A DNA stretch of 43,390 nucleotides from the NCBI GenBank assembly GCA_050743125.1, contig JBOGEB010000013.1, forward strand, positions 1-43,390. Direction: 5' to 3'. The notes beneath the pieces are model-generated. The model searched no databases and was not told the origin of the DNA. It was given only the letters and a program-made list of their open reading frames with translations. This stretch comes from JBOGEB01 sp050743125 (GTDB lineage Bacteria; Actinomycetota; Nitriliruptoria; Euzebyales; Egibacteraceae). Shown piece after piece: positions 25,677 to 33,610 of the stretch. Numbering within the stretch: the first letter of the stretch is position 1; the number at the start of each line of letters is the position of its first letter. Position numbers and translations under genes: made by a program.

Positions 25677-27540
25677 GCTGCTCGACCGGGCGGCGCGCCA
25701 GCAGGCGCTGCTGGACGCCTAGCACGACCTGCGCGCCGAGGCCCGGCAGGAGGGGCGGCTCGACGCGCACTTCGCGGCGTTCGAGCACCAAGCGGCACAG
25801 CGGCTGGCCACGATCTCGAGCAGGCTGCGCGAGGGCGCCTGGCAGCCGTCGCCGGTGCGCCGGGTGGCCATCGCGAAGCCGGCGGGCGGCCAGCGGGTCC
25901 TCGGCGTGCCAGTCCTGGAGGACCGCGTGGTCGAGCGCGCCCTGCTCCGTGTCATCGACACGGTGATCGACCCCGAGCTGCTGCCTTGGTCGTTCGGCTA
26001 CCGCCGAGGCCTGGGGGTGCAGGATGCGCTGCGCTGCCTGACCGAGGCGCGGGACGAGGGCGCGCCCTGGGTCGCCCGCGGCGACTTCACCCGCTGCTTC
26101 GACGAGGTCCCGCGCGCCCGGCTGCTGGACCGGCTCGCGAAGGTCGTCCCGGACGCCGAGCTGGTCGACCTCGTCCGGGCGCTCGTGCACCGGCCGGTCG
26201 AGGGCGGACCGCGGCACAGCGAGAAGGGGCTGCACCAGGGGTCCGCGATCTCGCCCGTCCTCACGAACCTCTACCTCGACCAGTTCGACCGGACGATGCT
26301 CGACGGCGGCTGGCAGGTGATCCGCTACGGCGACGACTACGCCATCCCGGTCGCCGACCGTGTGGCCGGCGACGCGGCGGTCGGGGCCGCGCAGCGGGCC
26401 GCGGCCGGCCTCGGCCTGGAGCTGAGCCCACAGAAGTGCAGCGTCCGCTCGTTCGACGAGGGCGTGCCCTTCCTCGGCCAGGTCGTCACCAGCGGCACAG
26501 GGCTGCGGACCGAGCAGCGCAGCCATCCGCACGCCACGACCGTGTTCGTGGCCGAGGAGCCGAACGGGCTGCTGCGCAGCCGCGGCTCCCGTCTGCGGTT
26601 GGAGCGCGGCGGCGAGCTGGTGTTCAGCGTCGCCTTCCCGCGCGTCCGCCAGGTCGTGGTGTTCGGGCGGGTCGGGATGACCACTCCGTTCCTCCAGCAG
26701 GTCCTGGTCCGCGGCATCGACGTGGTGCTGCTCAGCGACCACGGCAGGTACATCGGCCGGCTGCAGGGCGCGACGGCGACGAACCCGTTCGTCCGGCAGC
26801 GCCAGTACGAGGCCGAGCGCACGAGCGCGCGCCGGATGGACCTGGCGCAGCGGGTCGTCCGTGGGAAGATCGTCAACCTGCGGGTCGGGCTGCTGCGAGC
26901 GCGCCGACGCGTGGAGCAGCCGTCGTTCACGCGCCGCATCGACCGAATGGGCGAGCTGCTCGAGTCCGTGCCCGGCGCGAGGAGCCTGGCGTCGCTGATG
27001 GGCGTCGAGGGCGCGGCGACGCGCGACTACTTCGCCGGGCTCACCCAGCTCATCGCTGCTGAGTGGGGGTTCACGCACCGACGGCGCCGGCCACCGTCCG
27101 ACCCCTTCAACTCCCTGCTCAGCCTCGGCTACACGCTGCTGTTCCAAGAGACGATCGCCGCGTTGGAGGTCGCCGGCCTCGACCCGTACGTCGGCTTCCT
27201 GCACGAGGCGCGGGTCGGCCGGCCGGGCCTGGCGCTCGACCTGATCGAGGAGTTCCGGCCCGTGATCTTCGACTCGGTCGCGCTGCGGGCGGTGAACACC
27301 GGGATGCTGCGCCAAGAGCACTTCACGTGCGACCCCGGCCCACCCGTGTCGTGCCTGCTGACCAACGAGGGGCGGAAGCTCTACCTGGCCGCCTACGAAC
27401 GGCGCATGCTCACGCTGATGAGCCATCCCGGCACGCACCGCCGGGTCTCCTATCGTGTGGCGCTCAGCCTGCAGGCCCGCGCGCTCGCCGACGAGCTGCT
27501 CGGCCAAGCCGCCCGCTACGAGCCGCTGGTGTGGAAGTGA
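25669..27540 (+). CDS. cas1: Reverse transcriptase-Cas1 fusion (one in-frame TAG near the start)
   Basis: A 623-codon frame starting at ATG 25669, inside the cas6 end. A group II intron-like RT occupies about 1-280: PVRRVAIAKPAGGQRVLGVP, motif A with Asp139 (GDFTRCFD), QGSAISPVLTNLYL from 190, and the polymerase site Tyr220-Gly-Asp-Asp. Cas1 occupies about 290-623 with the metal ligands near Glu447 (GVEGAATRDYF), His512 (GFLHEARVG) and Glu527/528 (DLIEEFRP). Such fusions acquire spacers from RNA. Codon 18 is TAG (25720) where relatives often have Trp; the longest uninterrupted frame starts at GTG 25855, which would lose the first ~60 residues. All catalytic motifs downstream are intact. cas2 starts in its stop. 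Confidence 0.92.
25720..25722 (+). other. In-frame TAG in the RT-Cas1 N-terminus
   Basis: The frame from ATG 25669 reads MGELLDRAARQQALLDA, then TAG, then HDLRAEARQEGRLDAHF without another stop until 27540. A single G-to-A change from TGG (Trp) explains it. Both sides read like genuine N-terminal RT sequence, so the start is not simply misplaced. Confidence 0.9.
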
Positions 27541-27815
27541 TCTACCTCGTCGCCTACGACATCGCCGACGACCGCCGCCGCGAGGAGATCGCCGCCATCC
27601 TCTCCACCTACGGCGCCCGGGTGCAGCTGAGCGTCTTCGAGTGCGAGCTGGCCGACCCCGCCACCGTGGCAACGGTCACGGGCTTGCTCACCCGCACGAT
27701 CGAGCCCGCCGAGGACCAGATCCGCCTGTACCCCCTGCCCGCCGGCTCCGTCCGCGGAACCGAGATCATCGGCAACCGCCGCCTCGAGGAGCGCGCCGAC
27801 TTCTGGATCGTATGA
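27537..27815 (+). CDS. cas2: Cas2 spacer-integration subunit
   Basis: A 92-residue protein, GTG start at 27537 overlapping the RT-Cas1 stop (GTGA). It begins VIYLVAYDIADDRRREEI with the conserved Asp at position 8, then STYGARVQLSVFECELA and a C-terminal strand ending FWIV, as in the Cas2 ferredoxin fold. It would bridge Cas1 dimers during integration. It is the last gene of the csx10-cas2 run; a leader-like region and a CRISPR repeat follow. Confidence 0.96.
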   Translation: MIYLVAYDIADDRRREEIAAILSTYGARVQLSVFECELADPATVATVTGLLTRTIEPAEDQIRLYPLPAGSVRGTEIIGNRRLEERADFWIV

Positions 27816-28044
27816 CGGCCCCCGGGTCCCTGCGGCTGTCGGATTCACCCCCTTTCGACCGACCGTTGCAGCCCCTCACGCCACGACGCCAAACCGGCCC
27901 GGTGCGCGCTACGCCATTTCCGCTGGTCAGCGCCCTGCCCGCCCCACACCCGTCCTTCCCTCGGCCCCTCTCCACCCCCCGCCCGCCCCGGTCCGCGCAA
28001 CGCCGCGTATACTCCCAGGTCAGCGGCCCCTTTCTGCGGGAAGG
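27816..28044 (+). promoter_or_regulatory. Leader-like region between cas2 and the CRISPR repeat
   Basis: This 229-bp stretch has no gene and an unusual C-rich, low-G composition on this strand. TATACT at 28008-28013, about 30 bp before the first repeat, is a plausible -10 box, with no clear -35. Position between cas2 and a repeat fits a CRISPR leader. Function is inferred. Confidence 0.45.
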
Positions 28045-28155
28045 GTTCCCCCTTAACGCCCGGTGCTCAGGGCATAGAAACGCCGCCTTCAACATGTGGA
28101 GTTGAGGAAAGCGATACCGTTCCGCCTTAGGCCTCGATGTTTCATGTGATTATGC
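28045..28155 (+). CRISPR. Near-empty CRISPR array: one repeat, one spacer, one degenerate repeat
   Basis: Repeat 1 is 28045-28081 (37 nt): it starts GTTCCCCCTTA, has GCCC pairing with GGGC around an 8-base loop, and ends ATAGAAAC, which matches the 8-nt crRNA tag form of type III/Cas6 systems (ATTGAAAC-like) directly after the stem. The 37-nt segment 28082-28118 would be a spacer. At 28119 a second copy begins GTTCCGCCTTA (10 of 11 bases identical) but then decays, as terminal repeats do. Two repeats are too few for automatic detection. Cas6 and cas2 next door support the call; the direction would be the same as the cas operon. Confidence 0.6.
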
Positions 28156-28205
28156 GGGGCGGGTCTGAGGGGCCTGTGGGGCTGTCGATGAGAGCGCAGG
28201 AGACG

Positions 28206-28228
28206 AAAAAACCGGCCGTGGCCGGGTT
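28206..28228 (-). terminator. Rho-independent terminator on the minus strand
   Basis: Read on the minus strand, CCGGC-CGTG-GCCGG (within 28212-28225) forms a GC hairpin followed directly by six T (28211-28206). It sits about 115 bp after the end of the decayed transposase frame and would stop transcription from that side from entering the CRISPR region. Confidence 0.7.
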
Positions 28229-28340
28229 GAGGCAGCAGTCGACGGATGTTCGGATGGTGTTGGGGCAGGCTGAGGCAGCGGCAGGGCCGCTGGCAGATGT
28301 TGTGAGAGGATTGTCGGACGGCGAGGGGAGATCAGGCCCG

Positions 28341-28760
28341 TCAGGTGGCCGGTAGGGGCAGTGCGTCCAACCGTTCGAACGCCGCTGCCAGCTGGGCCGC
28401 CCACGGCCAGTCATGCTGGATTCTCAGCTTCAGCCGCCGGCCCGAGCGGACGATCCGCGCTGGGGCGTGCAGCACCTTGCAGCGCAGGGTGGCGGGCTCG
28501 GCCAGCCGCAGCCGACCGTCGAACGTCAACACCTGCGTCCACACCATGAGCTCCTGAGCCGTCATCACCGGCTGCAGCCAGACGGCGTCGCGTTCGAACG
28601 TCTCGCACGGCAGGTTGCGCGCCCCGGTGTCACAAGGCGTGCGCGGATGCGGTCCTCGACGTGCGCGAGGCCGCGATGGCGCACGTCCCGGCCGGCGAGA
28701 TCCGCGTCGGGCTGGTCGGTGAGGAAGGCGGTGAACCGTTTCCCGTCGACGTCGAACAGG
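28341..28760 (-). pseudogene. Decayed IS1380-like transposase, C-terminal part
   Basis: On the minus strand, pieces in two frames give QTLFDVDGKRFTAFLTDQPD, LAHVEDRIRARL, then NLPCETFERDAVWLQ, LMVWTQVLTFDGRL, LHAPARIVRSGRRLKLRI and WPWAAQLAAAF, the C-terminal pattern of IS1380-family DDE transposases. One or two frameshifts near 28620-28650 and 28770 interrupt it and the N-terminal catalytic part is not found. No inverted repeats or target duplication could be fixed. It is a relic. Confidence 0.62.
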
Positions 28761-29280
28761 GTCTGCTGCGCCCCGGGATGCAGCGCCGTGAAGCCGCGCG
28801 ACGATCTCGCGGAACCGGTCCAGGACACGGCCGCAGCCCAGATCTTTGGTGTTGGCCACGATGGCCTCGAAACGCAGGACGTGCTCGCCTTTGGTGTACG
28901 CCTTGGAGGGTCAGGTTGCCGAAGCGGGACCTTGAACACCGTCAGGTCGTAACAAGGTGTGGCGACCACGGCCTCGACGCGCCAGGTGCTCGTGCGGTTG
29001 CGGTGAGGACGGCTCTTGGCGCCGAACAGGGTCCGTATCTTCGCCCACGTCCAGCCTGGAGCGGGTGCGGTCTACCAGCTGCCCGAAGACCCGCTGGATC
29101 TGGGCGCCGGAGGAGAACAGCAGATTGCGGCTGTATTCGGCCTGATAAACCGAGTAGGAGCAGCGAAAGCCGCTGCGCTGCTGATCTGCCAGGTCCAAAC
29201 CGAAGCACAGACACGCCGAGTAGATCCGGGCGCTCGCAGACCTGGCTTGCCCGCCCTACTGTCGCCTGCTGCGACAAGGT
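28760..29280 (-). pseudogene. Decayed copy of an actinobacterial hypothetical family
   Basis: Minus-strand pieces read YSVYQAEYSRNLLFSSG (about 29140-29090), VEAVVATPCYDLTVFKV (about 28985-28935) and ANTKDLGCGRVLDRFREIV (about 28859-28800), with frame changes between them. I recognise this as a widespread hypothetical family with a YxxYQxE segment and a conserved EA-V-NT core, not as a transposase. It runs directly into the IS1380-like tail, so two relics are joined. Boundaries are approximate. Confidence 0.45.
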
Positions 29281-29707
29281 GTCTGCGATCTAAAGCCAGG
29301 CCTGCGGGGTCGGCTGTACGAGTGAAGCAGTTGCCTTCTTTGACGAAGCCGATCCCCGCCTTGCGCGCTGTTAGCCGCCAGGGTTTTTGACCTTGGTGTG
29401 GGCCGATTCGGCCGGGGTTGTTGTCCTCTACGCAGGGTGACGGACGGTTTGCTGTCGGGCGCGGGGACGGAAAGGATGTCGCGGTCCTGACATGAGTCGG
29501 CCCTCGCGACGCCTGTCAGCGTCCGAGGGCCTTGGGCTGATCGTGGCAGCCGTTGCTGATCGTATTCGCTGTCGAGGTTGGGGTCAGCGATGACGTTGTG
29601 AGACGGCGGCCGGTCCGCGGTCGAAGAGCTGCCGATCGCTCGGGACCTCATCCACAGATCGACTGGGATACTTGCGCCCACACCACCCGATCAGGCATAC
29701 TACGAAC
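29281..29707. other. 427-bp region without a supported gene
   Basis: Open frames on either strand here are short or lack any family signature and ribosome site. An imperfect inverted repeat of GGCCCTC/GAGGGCC type lies around 29500-29535. The region probably belongs to the decayed material to its left and the promoter of the DUF222-HNH gene. Confidence 0.4.
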
Positions 29708-31063
29708 ATGTGTTTGATCGATGGGCAGACAGCGGTAGACGCGCTGGCGTCGGCCTGCGACGCGCTGGCCGCCCGCGACCTGGACACGTTAGGCGAGGCC
29801 CGGTTGCGCGCCGACGTGGAGGCGTTGACACGGGTCGCCGCGCGGGTGGCCGCCGAGCGGCTGCGGTGTGTGGCCGCGGTCGCGCGTCGCGCGCCGGACG
29901 CGGCAGCCGGCGCGGAGCAGGCGCAGCAGCTGCTGCGCACCGCGGGGCGGCTGTCCGGCGGGCAGGCCGCCAGCCAGACACGGCTGGCCACCGCGCTGGC
30001 CGACCCAGGGTTGCAGGTCACGGCGGCGGCGTTGGCGGCGGGGCGGATCAGCCCCGGCCAGGCCGACGCGCTCGCCCAAGCGGCGCGCACCCACCCGCAG
30101 CTTGTCGCCGCAGCGCAAGACGAGCTGGTCGCCCAGGCATCTGAGTGCGACGACCGGGCGTTTCGGGAGGCGCTGGCCGACCGTCGTCACGCCGCGGATC
30201 CTGGTCCGGAGGAGGAGCGGGCGTGCCGCCAGTACGCCGCCCGCCGGTTCGCTCTGTGCCCGCTGCCCGACGGGATGCGCCAGACCGACGGGCTGCTGGA
30301 CCCGTCCGGCGCCGCGCTGCTGGCCACCGCGTTGGACGCGTTGGCCGGTCCTGACCCGGCCACGGTGCCCGAGGAGCTGCGGCGCACCCGTGAGCAGCGG
30401 ATGGCCGACGCACTGGTCGAGCTGGCCCGCCGCGCGTTGGCCCGCAACGACGAGCTGCCCAGCGTTGCGGGCCTGCAGCCTAGGGCGACGGTGTTCGTCA
30501 CGCCGGAGACGCTCGCTGAGGAGCCCGACGCCCCGGCAGCACGGTTGGACTGGGCGGGGGTGATCTGCGGCGCGACCGCCAGACGGATCGCGTGCGACGC
30601 CGACGTGGTCCGCCGCCAGGTCACCCGTGACGGGCGGACGGTGTGGGTGGACGCGCGCCGGCATCCCAGCCCCGCGCAACGCCTAGCGGTGATCGAGCGT
30701 GACCGCACCTGCCGGTTCGTCTACCCGGACGGCACCCGGTGTCAGCGGCCGTGGCAGTGGTGCGACTGCCATCACGTCGAGCATCACGGCGACGGCGGGC
30801 CCACGCTGATCCCCAACCTCGCGTTGCTGTGCACAGCTCACCATCACGCGGTGCACGAGGGCGGCTGGTGGGTGACCGGCAACGCCGACGCGACGCTGAC
30901 CTTTCACCCGCCGTTGGGCTGGCCCCACCACCAGCCGCGACCGCGTCCCGCGCGGCCGGCTCCACGGACCGTGCCGCCAGCCAGACCGCCCGCCACCCAC
31001 CATCCCGGCAGCAACCGTGGCCCCCGCGACCCCGACCCTCCGCAACTCGTCCTGATCGAATGA
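29708..31063 (+). CDS. DUF222 and HNH-endonuclease protein (13E12-repeat type)
   Basis: A 451-residue protein from ATG 29708. The first ~300 residues are the helical, Ala/Arg-rich DUF222 domain (AAARDLDTLGEARLRADVEA, GRISPGQADALAQAAR, MADALVELARRALAR). An HNH module follows at about 335-390: CRFVYPDGTRCQRPW, CDCHHVEHHGDGGPT and NLALLCTAHHHAVHEGGW, with metal-binding Cys and His residues in place. The Pro/Arg-rich tail is probably disordered. Such genes are multicopy in actinobacteria and often lie at sites of rearrangement; cellular role is unknown, with DNA nicking or mobile-element ties suspected. Confidence 0.88.
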   Translation: MCLIDGQTAVDALASACDALAARDLDTLGEARLRADVEALTRVAARVAAERLRCVAAVARRAPDAAAGAEQAQQLLRTAGRLSGGQAASQTRLATALADPGLQVTAAALAAGRISPGQADALAQAARTHPQLVAAAQDELVAQASECDDRAFREALADRRHAADPGPEEERACRQYAARRFALCPLPDGMRQTDGLLDPSGAALLATALDALAGPDPATVPEELRRTREQRMADALVELARRALARNDELPSVAGLQPRATVFVTPETLAEEPDAPAARLDWAGVICGATARRIACDADVVRRQVTRDGRTVWVDARRHPSPAQRLAVIERDRTCRFVYPDGTRCQRPWQWCDCHHVEHHGDGGPTLIPNLALLCTAHHHAVHEGGWWVTGNADATLTFHPPLGWPHHQPRPRPARPAPRTVPPARPPATHHPGSNRGPRDPDPPQLVLIE

Positions 31064-31221
31064 CGTGGAAATGACGTCGGACAGTCAGACCATACCCGCC
31101 AGATGGAGAGCGGGCGGCGCAAGGCGGTTGTCAGGCTCACGGCATGAGAGCCCGACGCCGCAGAAGCCGCTGCGCAGAGCTGCGTTACGCTGGCCGCGAG
31201 CCGCAGGAGGGGGGCCAAAGC

Positions 31222-31596
31222 ATGGATCACGCGGTCAGGGTCGTCACGGAGCTGTATCTGCGTCGCAGATCGGCCGGGCTCACGCGCAAGGAACTCCTGA
31301 GGGAAGTCGATGATGGCTGCGAGCAGCCGATGGGCGTGACCCAGGAGGCGCTCTACCACTGGGAGATCCGCGAATGCGAGCCCCGCCCCTACCACGCGAA
31401 GCCGCTGACGGCCTTCTTCGATGACGTCACGTCGATCGCCGAGCTCGGGCTGGGTCACACGCCCAGAACCGCCTTCCATTGGACCTGGGCCACCGATGAG
31501 GAGATCGAGGCGGAGGTGGGGCGACGCAGGGCCGCGCAGACGCTCGCCAGTGAGGAGATCCAGATGGACCGAAGGACCGTAGTGCAACCGCGCTGA
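31222..31596 (+). CDS. XRE-family regulator, N-terminal HTH part (gene split by a frameshift)
   Basis: From ATG 31222 (AGGAGGGGGG upstream) the product is 124 residues: TELYLRRRSAGLTRKELL, GVTQEALYHWEIRECEPRPYH and ITELGLG-type SIAELGLGH, the XRE HTH that precedes a TPR-like domain in actinobacterial regulators. It ends MDRRTVVQPR then stop. One missing base near 31588 would instead give VATALIGAGAALLPVGSLTAM, continuing straight into the next frame (31614-32588). So this and the next entry are most likely one gene, broken by a mutation or sequencing error. Confidence 0.72.
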   Translation: MDHAVRVVTELYLRRRSAGLTRKELLREVDDGCEQPMGVTQEALYHWEIRECEPRPYHAKPLTAFFDDVTSIAELGLGHTPRTAFHWTWATDEEIEAEVGRRRAAQTLASEEIQMDRRTVVQPR

Positions 31597-31613
31597 TCGG
31601 GGCGGGGGCCGCG

Positions 31614-32588
31614 TTGCTGCCAGTCGGGTCGCTGACCGCGATGGCGCAGCTGCTGGGAGGACGCCCCACCATCGGGTTGGGCGATGTGCAGTCCTCCAAG
31701 GACGTCGCCACCCACCTCGCTGCCGAGTACCTCGCGAACCCGAGCAACGAGACGGTCCGCGCCGCCCTCGCGCACGCGCGCACGCTGGCCGATCGGCTGA
31801 AGCGGGCGTCGATGACCGATGCGGTGCGTACCGGGTTGGCCGCGGTCGCCTCCGACGCCGCCTCACTCGCCGGCGTCACGCGCCAGAGCGCCGGGCGAGT
31901 CACCGAGGCCGGGTTGTGGTTCGACGATGCGATCGACCTTGCCCGCGAGGCCGGCGACCGCCGCCTCGAGGCGCTCGCGATCGCGCACACCGCGTGGACG
32001 GTCTCCGAGAGCACGATGCTCGGGTACGGCGACCGCTCCCCGTCGCTCGTGGCCTTGCAGGGCGCTGCTGCGCTCGACCGGCATCTGCCACCAGCCGCTC
32101 GTGCGTGGGTGAGCGGCCTGCTCGCCCTCGACCTGGCTGCCATCAATGACGATGCCGGTTCAGGCCAAGCGCTGGAACGCACGCTCGCCGCTGCGGCACG
32201 TGTCGGCCGCAGCGGGCCCGGCTGGGGCTGGTGCTCCGAGCATGGAGAGCTGTCCGGCTGGGACGGCGCGCGGGCCGCCGTGTACACCGGGCTGCGACCG
32301 CTCTATCTGGGCCGTCACCGGGACGCGGCGCTGCTGTTGGACAGCGCGCTGGACGGGACCGTCGTGCCGGCCCGCCGCGCCACGCTGCATGTGGACCTCA
32401 CGCGCGTCGGCGTCGGGCTCGACGAGCCTGAGCGCGCTCGCGCCCAGGCGCTCGCCGCTCTCGATGAGGCGGACAAGCACGAGCTTGAGGTCATCCGGGA
32501 TGAGCTGCGCCTGGTGCGCGCGAGCTTCCCGCCCGAGTGGCCCGACTGGGTCTCAGAGGAGCTGGACGAGCGGCTCGCGCTGGCCTGA
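31614..32588 (+). CDS. XRE-family regulator, C-terminal TPR-like part (gene split by a frameshift)
   Basis: A 324-residue frame of helical repeats: HARTLADRLKRASMTDAV, TEAGLWFDDAIDLAREAGDRR, GLRPLYLGRHRDAALLLDSAL and RARAQALAALDEADKHELE. In this family the repeats sense a ligand or peptide and control the HTH domain. The hydrophobic ATALIGAGAALLPVG region just before the listed start is encoded in the same frame from 31563, which ties it to the upstream HTH gene. Starts are TTG 31614 or ATG 31641 if translated alone. A hairpin terminator follows at 32608. Confidence 0.7.
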   Translation: MLPVGSLTAMAQLLGGRPTIGLGDVQSSKDVATHLAAEYLANPSNETVRAALAHARTLADRLKRASMTDAVRTGLAAVASDAASLAGVTRQSAGRVTEAGLWFDDAIDLAREAGDRRLEALAIAHTAWTVSESTMLGYGDRSPSLVALQGAAALDRHLPPAARAWVSGLLALDLAAINDDAGSGQALERTLAAAARVGRSGPGWGWCSEHGELSGWDGARAAVYTGLRPLYLGRHRDAALLLDSALDGTVVPARRATLHVDLTRVGVGLDEPERARAQALAALDEADKHELEVIRDELRLVRASFPPEWPDWVSEELDERLALA

Positions 32589-32607
32589 GAGCCTTCACGA
32601 CCGCCGA

Positions 32608-32633
32608 GAGCCCCCGCCGCCACAGCGGGGCTC
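32608..32633 (+). terminator. Hairpin terminator after the XRE/TPR gene
   Basis: GAGCCCCCGC (32608-32617) pairs with GCGGGGCTC (32625-32633) with one bulged C and a seven-base loop, followed by ATTCCTGT. It lies 20 bp after the stop codon. Confidence 0.6.
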
Positions 32634-32719
32634 ATTCCTGTAATCCTGGCTGAACTCTTTAACGCTTCATCTGCTGCTGGCCCTATCTGCCCCAGTCGCC
32701 GGGCTGGCAGCCTGCGGGT

Positions 32720-32974
32720 ATGGATGATGCAGATGTGGGCAGGCCGGCGGTGGTCCGGGTGGAGCGTGCGGATCCGCTGGTGGTCTCGTGCTCGGCGTGC
32801 GGGTGGATGCCCACGCCGTGGCAGCCGGACGACCCAGGGGCGCTCCTCCACGCGGTGGTCGACCATTGGGTAGAGGTCCACTGGCAGGGGCCCAACCGAG
32901 ATGAGGGCAGCCGGCGAAGGTTGACAGGCGGCAGCGGTGACGTCGTTGAAGGTCGGCGGTCGGGGCGGGCGTAG
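32720..32974 (+). CDS. Small hypothetical protein with CxxC
   Basis: An 84-codon frame starting MDDADVGRPAVVRVERADP, followed by SCSACGWMPTPWQPDDPG and VVDHWVEVHWQGP. The Cys-x-x-Cys and two downstream His could bind zinc. The upstream ribosome site (CTGCGGGT) is weak and the C-terminal third looks like random high-GC coding. I recognise no family. Confidence 0.35.
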   Translation: MDDADVGRPAVVRVERADPLVVSCSACGWMPTPWQPDDPGALLHAVVDHWVEVHWQGPNRDEGSRRRLTGGSGDVVEGRRSGRA

Positions 32975-33037
32975 AGGCCCGGCGCGTCGCCCCCGAGCGT
33001 GCCGGGTGGTCCCTGCCCCTTCCGCCCCAACTGCGGG

Positions 33038-33610
33038 TCATTCCAGCAGCTTGGCGGCGTCAATGATCTCGTGGGCGACCTGGGCCATGGTCTGGTTGCG
33101 GGACCGGGCGCGGCGCTGAATCCGGATGAACGCCTCCGACTCGGTCAGCCCCGCCCGGTCCATCAGGATCCCCTTCGCGCGCTCGACGAGCTTACGGACC
33201 TCCAAGGCGTCGGCGAGCCGGTCGACCTCGGCGCGCAACGCCTGAAACTCGGTGTAGCGGGCGACCGCGAACCGCAACGCCGAGTCGACCTGCCCCGCGT
33301 CGACCGGCTTGACCAGGTAGGCGGCCACGCCAGCGTCGATCGCCCGAGCGACCAGGTCCGGGTCGTCGTAAGCGGTGATGGCCACGATCGCCACGCCTCG
33401 GCTGTCGGTGATCCGCCGCGCGGCCTCCAAACCGTCCATACCCGGCATGACCAGATCCATCACGACGGCGTCAGGCTGGGCGCGCTCGGCGACCGCGACC
33501 GCCGCCTCGCCGTCGCCGACGCGCCCCACCACCTGGTGCCCTAACGCCACGAGCTTCGCCTCCAACCCCAAGGCGATGACCGGGTCGTCCTCAGCGATCA
33601 GCACGCGCAC
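33038..33610 (-). CDS. ANTAR-domain response regulator (RNA-binding antiterminator)
   Basis: A 190-residue protein. The receiver domain (1-120) has the acidic pocket EDD at 7-9, phosphoacceptor Asp52 in VVMDLVMPGMDG, Thr in IVAITAYD and Lys in YLVKPVD. The ANTAR domain (about 130-185) contains LEVRKLVERAKGILMDRAGLTE and EAFIRIQRRARSRNQTMAQVA, the three-helix RNA-binding unit. ANTAR proteins bind paired hexaloop hairpins and prevent transcription termination when phosphorylated. Its first 20 bp overlap the end of the histidine kinase gene, so the two form a two-component pair. Confidence 0.94.
   Translation of the reverse strand: MRVLIAEDDPVIALGLEAKLVALGHQVVGRVGDGEAAVAVAERAQPDAVVMDLVMPGMDGLEAARRITDSRGVAIVAITAYDDPDLVARAIDAGVAAYLVKPVDAGQVDSALRFAVARYTEFQALRAEVDRLADALEVRKLVERAKGILMDRAGLTESEAFIRIQRRARSRNQTMAQVAHEIIDAAKLLE

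Noticed and set aside
25507..27672. 721-codon minus-strand frame opposite RT-Cas1
   Set aside because: Mirror of the third-codon-position GC bias of RT-Cas1; no domain, while the plus strand has complete RT and Cas1 motifs.
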